The position numbers and the translations under genes were made by a program. The notes under the pieces are model-generated. The model did no database searches. It saw nothing but the letters and a program-made list of their open reading frames with translations, and had not been told where the DNA came from. A stretch of 34,489 nucleotides of DNA from Myxacorys chilensis ATA2-1-KO14 (GTDB lineage Bacteria > Cyanobacteriota > Cyanobacteriia > Leptolyngbyales > Leptolyngbyaceae): the NCBI GenBank assembly GCA_019359275.1, contig JAHHHP010000059.1, positions 1 through 34,489 of the forward strand. Direction: 5' to 3'. This document shows, in pieces, positions 17,055 to 24,493 of the stretch (position 1 is the first letter of the stretch; every line of letters starts with the position of its first letter).

Positions 17055-17681
17055 ATGGAAACCCCAATCCCAACTAGCCTAAACCAACACAAACTCGATC
17101 GGATTGCTACTGTTCTTCGATGGGTTGGACTGGCGAGCTTTTGCCTCCAGTTCGTTTTGACTGCTGCTGCTGCCCTGACCTTAGCGTTTGCGATCACAGG
17201 TAGAAGCTTTAGTCAGCAGCTCACGCCGACGACGGTTCCAGGCGTCCCGGGCGGAGTTCCAACAGGAGGGGTAACGCCAGGGTTAGGGATTGGCATTTTT
17301 TGGGGGGTGTTTGGGGTTGTCGTGCTGCTGGCAAATCTCTATATTGCCTTTCGGCTGACGCGATTTGCGCGACGATTACGGAATCTGAATGCGAGTGTGC
17401 ATCCTAAGAAAGCGGAAGTGCTACAAGTGCTGAAAGTTGGTGTTATCGCTGGCTTCATTGGGATGTTGGTTACGATTTTGGGTGGCGGAGCAACGCTGGG
17501 GTTATTGCTATCTAAAGCGATCGCGCAACCTCAAGGAGTAGCAATCTACGATCCGGCACGCATTATCCGATCGCTCGATATTCTTGTCGCATTAGCAAAC
17601 ATGAATGGCATTGCTGGAAGCTTCGTTGCAGCAGTCAGTACATTAGGACTATTTCAGTGGATTGAGAATCAGCATCGTTAA
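17055..17681 (+). CDS. DUF3611 family membrane protein
   Basis: The protein (208 residues from ATG 17055) has four membrane helices: WVGLASFCLQFVLTAAAALTLAFA, IGIFWGVFGVVVLLANLYIAF, VLKVGVIAGFIGMLVTILGGGATLG and a last one near MNGIAGSFVAAVSTLGLF. A loop rich in glycine and proline lies after the first. The order and the motif FRLTRFARRLRNL after helix 2 are those of DUF3611, found in cyanobacteria and plant plastids; function unknown. A GTG at 17007 would add 16 unlikely residues. It ends a run of same-strand genes from FecR onward. Confidence 0.82.
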   Translation: METPIPTSLNQHKLDRIATVLRWVGLASFCLQFVLTAAAALTLAFAITGRSFSQQLTPTTVPGVPGGVPTGGVTPGLGIGIFWGVFGVVVLLANLYIAFRLTRFARRLRNLNASVHPKKAEVLQVLKVGVIAGFIGMLVTILGGGATLGLLLSKAIAQPQGVAIYDPARIIRSLDILVALANMNGIAGSFVAAVSTLGLFQWIENQHR

Positions 17682-18103
17682 CGCTAAAATTTTATGTGTA
17701 ATTACGCAAATCAGATTTGCAATTGATACTTAAATCTATTCTTTATAGCAACTTCACTGTTTTCGGTATCAAGTTTACTGTTTCGCGCTAGACACTCCGT
17801 ATGTAATGTTTGTATGGTTAGTGGTAGGGCAAGCTTCCAATGCACTAAAACCCCCTGATAGTAAGCTATTTGGGAGTTAGAGATACGCTTACTGCCTAGA
17901 CAGGCGAGATTTGCGCCATCTACGTGTGCTTGTAAAGTTTTTACGTTAATTCTGTAAACATAGGGGCATTCTGGGAACTAATTGCCCTGATGATACGGCT
18001 TCGATACATAACCGCATAAAACACTCGAACAATTTCTGAAGCCTTGACGGATTTCAGACGATCTGGAGTGTTAAACGAGAATAAATCAACAAAGGCTTTG
18101 AGC
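17682..18103. other. 422-bp intergenic region upstream of the three-gene module
   Basis: The spacer holds a 15-bp odd palindrome GCAAATC-A-GATTTGC (17706-17720), a small hairpin GCCT/AGGC (17893-17904), and a cluster of GTAAA/TTTAC half-sites at 17932-17958. It is AT-rich and has no coding frame I can support. It likely contains the promoter of the module; the downstream ATG (18104) has AAGG about 9 nt before it. Confidence 0.5.
17932..17958. promoter_or_regulatory. Cluster of GTAAA/TTTAC half-sites before the module
   Basis: GTAAA (17932-17936), TTTAC (17940-17944) and GTAAA (17954-17958) form two overlapping dyads, about 145 bp before the first gene. It resembles an operator for a dimeric winged-helix protein, such as the product of the first gene. 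Regulatory role is inference only. Confidence 0.3.
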
Positions 18104-18808
18104 ATGAAAACGGCAACACTCGAAACTGAAAAAACTGGATTGCGCGGAACAGAGGCTCAAGCGCGAACTCGACTTTTATTAGCGCTTTGGGATATGGGTG
18201 GCGCTGATATTAAGAAAGGTGAATTAATGGCACGAGTTGTGGCCCGCCCAAAAGAGAAAACTTCAAGTTATCAGCCGATTTTGAGCCAATTGGAAAAAGA
18301 GCAAGCGATCGCAATCTCTGGTAAGCGTATTCAAGTCATCTCACTCTCTAATAAAGGAATGCAACTATTAGACCAAGGACTCAAAAACGCTGAATTCACC
18401 TTTGACGCTTCAATTGGCGCAAGAACTGCAAATGCGCTGTTGAAATGGATAAGAGCATCAAATGATAGTGCGGTTCGTATTGCTGAGACAAATGGAAACG
18501 GCTCCAATGGCAAAGTTAAAGCTGAGATCTCATCCTATGACGAGTTCAAGACTGAAGCTCTCAAAATGTTTGAGGAATTGAACAAGGGCTGCAACTACAG
18601 TGGATTAGTGCCCATTTGGCATATGAGACAAGAAATGGGCAATTGCATTGGCAGGACAGAGTTTAACAACTGGATCATGAACATGCAGGCAGATCAGCTT
18701 TTCTATTTACAAACGGGTGAGGCTATTGGAGCAACCGAGGAGCAAAAGCGCAATTCGATTGAGAGTGAAATTCGAGGTCTTTTGTTCTATATCAGCCAAC
18801 CAACCTAA
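18104..18808 (+). CDS. Uncharacterised protein with two predicted winged helices; first gene of the module
   Basis: The 234-residue protein (ATG 18104 with AAGG upstream; an in-frame TTG at 18044 would add 20 unlikely residues) is not a family I can name. Residues about 18-92 look like a winged-helix domain: EAQARTRLLLALWDMGG, then helix-turn-helix YQPILSQLEKEQAIAIS and a wing with ISLSNKGMQLLD. Residues about 152-234 form a second such domain (LVPIWHMRQEMGN, GRTEFNNWIMNMQADQLFYL, then ESEIRGLLFYIS). A low-complexity linker NGNGSNGK (130-137) separates them. It is followed after 21 bp by an ATPase gene on the same strand. It may recognise DNA for the complex or regulate the operon (inference). 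Confidence 0.7.
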   Translation: MKTATLETEKTGLRGTEAQARTRLLLALWDMGGADIKKGELMARVVARPKEKTSSYQPILSQLEKEQAIAISGKRIQVISLSNKGMQLLDQGLKNAEFTFDASIGARTANALLKWIRASNDSAVRIAETNGNGSNGKVKAEISSYDEFKTEALKMFEELNKGCNYSGLVPIWHMRQEMGNCIGRTEFNNWIMNMQADQLFYLQTGEAIGATEEQKRNSIESEIRGLLFYISQPT

Positions 18809-18829
18809 GTTTGAAGAGAGCCAGCAGTC

Positions 18830-20695
18830 ATGATCGCAGCACCGCAAGATTCCTACACCCTTTTCACCAACGCTCGCAAGAATAGCCCCAACCCTTTCAT
18901 GCTAGAGCAAGTGATCTCAGCCGATGAAGTTTGGGGTAATGTCATGACAGACTTATCCAGCCTAAATCAGCACGTTGATCAAAAAATAACTCAAGCAATC
19001 ATCGAGATCCGCCAAAAATTCTCAAAAAAGGTTGGCATTGCTATTAAAGGAGATCGAGGAACAGGCAAGAGCCATGTCATTCATCGGATTTGGAAAAATA
19101 TTGAGAGAGATGGTCAAGCTGTTTTCTCTTATATTCCTCCTTGTAAAAATCCCAATCGCATCGACTCTCACGTTCGTGTCAGCTTATGTCTTGATTTCAA
19201 TCGACAAGATGCATATGGTATAACTCAATGGCAGAAACTTGCTGCTGCTGCGATCTCCACACTCAAAGGAACGGAATATGAGAAAGAGTATAAAGAGTAT
19301 GTAGAAAAGTGTGATCAACCTGATCTACTCAGAAAATATATTATTGCAACTGTCGCTAAATCAGAAATTGAGAATTTCTTTGATAACCTGACAGAAAATA
19401 TCTTAGAAAATCAACCTGAATTAGACTTCAATTTTCTAAAGGCAGCTCTATTTACTCTCTTCAAAAACCTTAAAGTCGCTCAAGTAGGATTAGCATGGTT
19501 GAAAGGAGATGATCACCCTTACATTAAACAAGCAGGTCTACCAGAGTATTCAGCCGACCAGCAAGATCAACGCTCAATTTGGATTATTCAGCAAGTGTGT
19601 AAGTTAGCTGAAGTTGTCCGAGCGCCCGTGGTGATTTGCTTCGATCAGCTAGATAGCGTTGAGCCTAATTTGGAGACAGGTGACAGCAAAGCTCAGGTTG
19701 TAGCGAGATGCCTAGATCGAATCTACTTCCAATGCAGTAATGTCATTCTTCTATGTTGCGTCATAAGCGACACGTGGAGAGAAATCGAACATATGGGCAG
19801 TGGAATTCCTGATCGCGTAGGACAATGGGCAGTAAGCACCAAACCACCAACGGCAGATCAAATAGTAGAGCTAGTCAAACTACGGCTAGATTGGTTTTAT
19901 AATCAGAACCAACTTAATTCCACTGATTATCCCTATCTCTATCCCTTCGAGGAAAGTGAGCTTAGAAAAGTAGCAAGTGAAGCGGCGGGTGCGCGTGCAT
20001 TCTTTAGAAACTGGTGTGCCAAGAGATTTGAGGAGCATCAGCAACCTTTTCCTGGGAATCCACCTACTTCGCCTGCACCTCCTTCCGATCCAGATGAAAA
20101 GGCTAAGACAGAGTTGCTCAACCTTTACAACGAGCTTCTAACCAAAGTACAAGTCTCGAAAAAAGAAAAGGATGATGATGGATTGGCAGCTATCCTCACA
20201 TGCGCTATGCGAATGGTGCCAAATAGAGGTACAGCTAATGTAGTTATCACTCAAGTTGAAGAAATTAGAGCTTCAAATCACGATCTCCATTTAGTGGTTT
20301 CAGGTTACGACTCGTTACATCAGAAGAAAGTCCGTATTGGCATCAGAGCATGTGAGACGACCAATGGAATTTCTTTCAATGCTGTCATGAAACGCTTACT
20401 AGACTACAAGAAGTACAAGCTAACTCGTGGCTGTCTAGTTCGTTCTACCCCAATTCCACTGAATTGGAGAAAAGGCAAGGAGCTTGAAACTCAACTGGTC
20501 AACAGACAAGGGGGAGAAGTTGTTGTGTTGAACTATAGTGACCTTAAGCCGCTTGTTGTGCTGGAAAGAATTTATAAGCAAGCTGAGGACTATGGCTTTA
20601 AACAAGAGCAGCTAATTGCCCTTATCCAGGAATTGGGATTAGTCACTGACAATCCATTAATTTGCGAAATTCTCAGTGCGCCAGAAGCAGAATGA
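18830..20695 (+). CDS. P-loop ATPase of the module (AAA/Orc-like)
   Basis: The 621-residue protein has a clear Walker A GDRGTGKS at 74-81, Walker B VVICFDQLD at 267-275, a sensor-1-like strand NVILLCCVISDTW at 304-316 and a sensor-2-like EAAGARAFFRNW at 384-395. The order is that of Orc/Cdc6 or STAND-related AAA ATPases. A proline-rich linker (408-420) leads to a C-terminal domain (about 425-621) in which DLHLVVSGYD and VRIGIRACET (485-510) may be a nuclease-like fold without an evident catalytic set. GGEVVVLNYSDLKPLVVLERI (561-581) follows. No named family is recognised. No HIP1 octamer occurs in this gene. Its stop overlaps the next start (ATGA), so the products probably assemble. Confidence 0.8.
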   Translation: MIAAPQDSYTLFTNARKNSPNPFMLEQVISADEVWGNVMTDLSSLNQHVDQKITQAIIEIRQKFSKKVGIAIKGDRGTGKSHVIHRIWKNIERDGQAVFSYIPPCKNPNRIDSHVRVSLCLDFNRQDAYGITQWQKLAAAAISTLKGTEYEKEYKEYVEKCDQPDLLRKYIIATVAKSEIENFFDNLTENILENQPELDFNFLKAALFTLFKNLKVAQVGLAWLKGDDHPYIKQAGLPEYSADQQDQRSIWIIQQVCKLAEVVRAPVVICFDQLDSVEPNLETGDSKAQVVARCLDRIYFQCSNVILLCCVISDTWREIEHMGSGIPDRVGQWAVSTKPPTADQIVELVKLRLDWFYNQNQLNSTDYPYLYPFEESELRKVASEAAGARAFFRNWCAKRFEEHQQPFPGNPPTSPAPPSDPDEKAKTELLNLYNELLTKVQVSKKEKDDDGLAAILTCAMRMVPNRGTANVVITQVEEIRASNHDLHLVVSGYDSLHQKKVRIGIRACETTNGISFNAVMKRLLDYKKYKLTRGCLVRSTPIPLNWRKGKELETQLVNRQGGEVVVLNYSDLKPLVVLERIYKQAEDYGFKQEQLIALIQELGLVTDNPLICEILSAPEAE

Positions 20696-22146
20696 GTATT
20701 CAAATTATCAAAGGAATTCAGATTCCTGCTTTCGATGTAGAAATGTTGAGTCTGGGCAAGCTGATTGCTATACCTTTTAAGCAGTATGTACCAGAAGGCC
20801 AGGCATTTTGGCTGTATCCATCTCAGCACATTCCATCAAATCTCACGCGGGAGGAGTACTATCAACCAGAATTCTTGAGTAATGCTCAAGAGACATGCAA
20901 GCGCTACTCGAGAGCTCCTGTCCTAATTAAAACCTGGGCAAGTGCTGAGTACCATTGGCACATGCATTCACATACTAAAGAGCTGCTACTTCAAGTTGCC
21001 CGTTCAACTGTTTGGAACGTAACTGCGTTGGAGCATATGTTCGAGGAGAATCAAGTTCTGAAACTGCTTTTCCTTAGAGTTCATCGCTTGCCTGAACCTA
21101 TGCTCGTCAATGCCCCACCACAATCCAGCCCTTACTATTTTCCCAGTTCCGAAGACACTATAGTATCAGCAAGCGAGCAGGACACTCCAGCCATTAGTAC
21201 AACAAGCTTTATTCGACGCAGAACTTGGTTAGTATCTGGTGTAGTTTACCCTTATACATCATTAGAATCATTAGTGTTGCAGGCGGAAAGCAACGCTAGC
21301 GAAATTCTAAATACAACAGTGTTTAAGCATCGAATTAAGCAACTTTTGGGATGGCAGAGCAGCCACATCCAAGTCATTGAGGAGCCAAAATGGATTAGCG
21401 AAATCTCTCTTTTAGGCGATCGCAGTAAAGAAGATGACGAAGGCAAGAGTAATTATCAAGCTGGAACAGATTTTGAAAACATTGTTCGCAAAAGTCTTGA
21501 ATTGTTAGGCTTTAGCATTGACTATTCCCACAAAGGTGGAGCAGGGGGACTAGACCTCTTTTGCTCTCATCCTTATCCTTTAGTCGGCGAGTGTAAGTCA
21601 GGCAAGAAGATTCCGAACGATACAGCAGTTCAATTGCTAAATCTAGGAACCATTCGTCTCGAAAATAAAGAAACATTTAGCCAGGCAGCTAAGCTTATTA
21701 TTGGACCAGGTGAGCCAACTGATCAATTGAAGAGAGCAGCAAGGGTACACGGTATGGCAATTATTACTCCTACAACACTTGAAAAACTTGTCAAATTACA
21801 CCACAAGTATCCAGTTGATTTGTTAAAGCTGAAGGAACATCTTATAGATGGCCAGGCTGATGAAGAAGTAGAAAAGTTTATTGGTCAGGTAAGTCAAAGC
21901 ATTAAGTTGAGATCGCATATTGTTGAACTCACAAAGCATTACCTGGAAAATGCTAACGATGAAGATGCAAATGTATCTGCACTTCACGCTATTTATATTG
22001 TCTCTAAGCCTCCCCAACCTTTGAGGCGCGAGGAGATGCATGAAATTTTGATTGAGCTTTCGTCACCTCTAACAGGTTATTTAGGACGTAAAAAGGGAAG
22101 TGATGGTAGCGATCGCTTCTACTTTCTCCGCGATTTGTCTGTTTAA
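20692..22146 (+). CDS. DUF1802 protein with PD-(D/E)XK nuclease domain
   Basis: The 484-residue protein starts at the ATG overlapping the ATPase stop. Residues about 1-140 resemble DUF1802: FWLYPSQHIPSNLTREEYY, IKTWASAEYHWHMHSHTKELL and LKLLFLRVHRLPEPM. A variable linker (141-255) leads to a restriction-endonuclease-like domain with Glu262, Asp288 in AGGLDLF and Glu300-Cys-Lys302 (VGECKSG), which completes the D...E-x-K site. The last ~50 residues (REEMHEILIELSSPL, FYFLRDL) look like a small winged helix. DUF1802 is described, from memory, as associated with Mrr-type endonuclease domains and a possible restriction role. With the ATPase it suggests ATP-driven DNA cleavage. Target and self-protection are unknown; no methyltransferase is nearby. 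Confidence 0.78.
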   Translation: MSIQIIKGIQIPAFDVEMLSLGKLIAIPFKQYVPEGQAFWLYPSQHIPSNLTREEYYQPEFLSNAQETCKRYSRAPVLIKTWASAEYHWHMHSHTKELLLQVARSTVWNVTALEHMFEENQVLKLLFLRVHRLPEPMLVNAPPQSSPYYFPSSEDTIVSASEQDTPAISTTSFIRRRTWLVSGVVYPYTSLESLVLQAESNASEILNTTVFKHRIKQLLGWQSSHIQVIEEPKWISEISLLGDRSKEDDEGKSNYQAGTDFENIVRKSLELLGFSIDYSHKGGAGGLDLFCSHPYPLVGECKSGKKIPNDTAVQLLNLGTIRLENKETFSQAAKLIIGPGEPTDQLKRAARVHGMAIITPTTLEKLVKLHHKYPVDLLKLKEHLIDGQADEEVEKFIGQVSQSIKLRSHIVELTKHYLENANDEDANVSALHAIYIVSKPPQPLRREEMHEILIELSSPLTGYLGRKKGSDGSDRFYFLRDLSV

Positions 22147-22168
22147 TAAACTCGTGAATGGATCTGTA

Positions 22169-22200
22169 AGCGGATGAGAGAACTCTATCTTTCATCCGTT
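22169..22200 (+). terminator. Terminator after the three-gene module
   Basis: Stem CGGATGA (22171-22177) with TCATCCG (22192-22198), extendable by two pairs, 14-nt loop, followed by TTTTGCTTTT. It lies about 25 bp after the nuclease stop and marks the end of the operon. Confidence 0.8.
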
Positions 22201-22586
22201 TTGCTTTTAGACAAAAGAAAATAGCCCCTAGAGGCTGTTCATGACCATAACAAAGCTTCAGCCGCCTACACTAGCGTATACCGCCCTCCAGCGCTAACAA
22301 ATCTATCTCAGACAACACAACGTCTCATATTCAATCCTGCTCATCTCCATCTCAACTGAGAAACCGCGATCGCTAAACAAAGTTATCCGCCTACAGGGGA
22401 TGAAACGAATACAGACTTTAATTATCCCCATGCCTCAATTTGAATCTGGCACACGCCCAAATTAGCCGCTCCACGTCCTTCAGGTGAGGCAACCTTATCT
22501 TTGATATGATGCATCCCAAATGCCTGCTGCCAAGCAAAGACTAGAGCCAGCAAATTAACCACTCCACCACCCTCTAATACTCATTC
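22201..22586. other. 386-bp spacer after the module, with an unproved minus-strand frame
   Basis: Most of this stretch is without recognisable features. On minus, 22580-22422 gives a 52-codon open frame with plausible coding composition (a part reads AWQQAFGMHHIKDKVASPE) but no good start: the only options are a GTG near 22562 or an internal ATG. It may be the degraded 3' end of a gene. No repeat, tRNA or insertion-sequence end was found. Confidence 0.35.
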
Positions 22587-23363
22587 ATGTCTTTACCCCC
22601 ACTGTGGCTGATTTACCCCGCAACGTTGAGCCTATGGGACAAAACCAGTGGAACCTGGATTAACATCGTCACCGTCCTGCTCGGAACCTTTCTAGGACTT
22701 TTACTTCAAGACGCATTGCCCCGCAGAATGCAGCGCATCATCACCCAAGGTCTCGGACTGCTCACCCTATTTTTAGGCGTCACCATGGCTGGAAGTTTGC
22801 TCAAAGTGCAAGCTGCCCGCATCGACGGAATTATTCTTGGACTGATCACCATTGTGGTCGGTGGACTTTTAGGCGAATGGTGGCAGATCGAAACCTACCT
22901 ACAAACAATAGGCAATTGGCTGCGTCAACTGTTTAAAGGAGGCGGCAATTTTACCGAAGGATTTGTCGCTGCAAGCCTCCTGTTTTGCGTCGGGCCAATG
23001 GCCATTCTTGGCAGCCTTAATAATGGCTTAGCAGGAAATAACACCGTGCTATCGATCAAATCAGCGATGGATGGCTTTGCTGCGATCGCACTAAGCAGTA
23101 GTTACGGCGTCGGCGTTGCCTGCTCTAGCCTGATCATTTTGATCTACCAAGGCGGACTGTCGATCGCGGCTGGCATCTTCGCTCAATCCCTGCCCGATCC
23201 AGCCACCGCACCCCCTGTTCTGCTTACGTCTGGCGTTGGCGGACTTATGATCATCGGCTTGGGTCTAAACCTGCTCGAAGTCACTCAGCTTAGCATTGCG
23301 TCCTTTTTACCCGCGCTGATCTTAGCCCCGTTGCTTTGGGCGTTGCTGCAACAATTCACCTGA
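22587..23363 (+). CDS. DUF554 family membrane protein
   Basis: The 258-residue protein has about seven membrane helices and the DUF554 pattern: WINIVTVLLGTFLGLLL near 24-40, a long glycine-rich middle (LITIVVGGLLGEWW at about 86-99) and FCVGPMAILGSLNNGLAGN at about 132-150, then KSAMDGFAAIALSSSYGVGV. The family (YdfK-like) is of unknown transport or structural function. The first ~20 residues are an N-terminal addition. It is single, with DNA without clear genes on both sides. Confidence 0.85.
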   Translation: MSLPPLWLIYPATLSLWDKTSGTWINIVTVLLGTFLGLLLQDALPRRMQRIITQGLGLLTLFLGVTMAGSLLKVQAARIDGIILGLITIVVGGLLGEWWQIETYLQTIGNWLRQLFKGGGNFTEGFVAASLLFCVGPMAILGSLNNGLAGNNTVLSIKSAMDGFAAIALSSSYGVGVACSSLIILIYQGGLSIAAGIFAQSLPDPATAPPVLLTSGVGGLMIIGLGLNLLEVTQLSIASFLPALILAPLLWALLQQFT

Positions 23364-23777
23364 TCACAACCGCTAACCCATTGGGAATAAGCAGCGCGAT
23401 CAGGGCAGCGATCATGGGCTAAGAAGCGATAACATACGCCTCACTCCGACTCGTCAATACCAACATTGAAGTAATCACAACGGCAATATAGACAAATTTA
23501 GACATTGATTTCTTAAATTTTGGTGCTAAATTAGAAAATGTCTCTATAATTACAGCGATAACAGCGATGCGATACAAATCGCAAACTTCGTAGAGTCGCA
23601 AACAACTCTTGAGAGCAGAAATTCAACAATCCACCTCAGCGAGTAACGTCATGTTTGCAGTTCGTTTGCATCTGCAATTACCCCGAACAGGGAACTGCGA
23701 AGCAACCGCAAAACTCCACGGTTGAGGTAAATATCGCGCAAAGTTATCACCCTTACCCAGCAACAAGGAACAAAACA
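23364..23777. other. 414-bp region before the H1-like gene
   Basis: Apart from the possible 28-residue frame on minus (23419-23505), it holds the leader of the H1-like gene. The frame of that gene stays open back to 23655, but the good ribosome site AAGGA is just before 23778. No hairpin or RNA gene stands out. Confidence 0.4.
23419..23505 (-). CDS. Possible 28-residue membrane microprotein
   Basis: An ATG at 23505 opens a 28-codon frame, MSKFVYIAVVITSMLVLTSR and eight more residues, that is one hydrophobic helix with charged ends. Upstream are AAGAAA about 4 nt before the start and a TAATTATA box some 45 bp away on the same strand. Size and shape resemble small photosynthetic subunits (PetN, PsaM, PetL type), but it matches none that I remember. 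It may be chance. Confidence 0.3.
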   Translation of the reverse strand: MSKFVYIAVVITSMLVLTSRSEAYVIAS

Positions 23778-24326
23778 ATGGCAGCAACCAAAAGAAGATC
23801 ACCGACATCAACGTTAGTTTCCAAGAACGCTATCAGCCAAGCCTCTACCTCTTTACAAGATCTGCCCGAAAAGCCAAAAGAGATTTGGTCACTCCGAGAA
23901 GCGATTAACTTGCTCAAAGATCAGATCACAGTGGCACTCGATCGCGGATATAGCTACACCGAAGTTTCGCAAATGCTATCGAAAACAGGTGTAGAAATCA
24001 GTCCATCTACGTTGAAGTACTATCTGTCTTCGGCGCGGAAAGACGATGGGGGTGGCAAAACCAAGACTCGCAGACGCCGCAGAACTCTAAATCTGCCCGC
24101 AGAAGCTCTGCAAAATGGCATGTCTGACGCGGCTATGGAAAAAGAGCCTGAGGCAAAAGCAGAGGCTCCTGAGGCTGATGCTAAAACTCCTGCTAAGCGA
24201 GGCAAAGCTACGCCTAAAGCCGCTGCCGCCACTAAAAAACCTGCCGCTGCTAAAGCACCCGCCGCTAAAAAACCCGCTGCCGCTAAAACAGCCGCCAGCA
24301 GAACTCGGAAGAAAGCGGTAGGCTAG
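23778..24326 (+). CDS. Small DNA-binding protein with histone H1-like tail
   Basis: The 182-residue protein (ATG 23778, AAGGA eight nt upstream) has a compact helix-turn-helix-like domain at about 38-86 (SLREAINLLKDQITVALDRGY, YTEVSQMLSKTG, ISPSTLKYYLSSA). A basic patch KTKTRRRRRT (94-103) and a short acidic stretch (120-135) follow. The tail, 137-182, is made of lysine, alanine and proline repeats (KKPAAAKAPAAKKPAAAK), as in H1-like nucleoid proteins. The N-terminal pattern is like that of DNA-binding proteins of plasmid mobilisation (TraK/MobC-like). A role in chromosome or plasmid compaction is the best guess. No conjugation genes are in the window. Confidence 0.7.
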   Translation: MAATKRRSPTSTLVSKNAISQASTSLQDLPEKPKEIWSLREAINLLKDQITVALDRGYSYTEVSQMLSKTGVEISPSTLKYYLSSARKDDGGGKTKTRRRRRTLNLPAEALQNGMSDAAMEKEPEAKAEAPEADAKTPAKRGKATPKAAAATKKPAAAKAPAAKKPAAAKTAASRTRKKAVG

Positions 24327-24493
24327 TTGCGATCGCGCATAGGTTTGCACCCAGGAAATCATGCTGTGTGTACCCAGAAAAATCTGCTTTTGATCGGCTA
24401 CACATGATCTGTGACTAGCACAGGCTGACACAAGAGAACGCACCTCCATTTACGGTATGGTGGAGGGTATCGCTATGTCTGAAGTGATCTGCC

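Noticed and set aside
22201..22586. tRNA or small RNA in the spacer after the module
   Set aside because: No TPsiC-like arm, cloverleaf or strong promoter-hairpin pair could be found by eye.
24087..24449. Minus-strand 120-codon frame with glycine/serine/phenylalanine repeats
   Set aside because: This is the reverse reading of the lysine/alanine tail of the H1-like gene; the repeats are an artefact of that.
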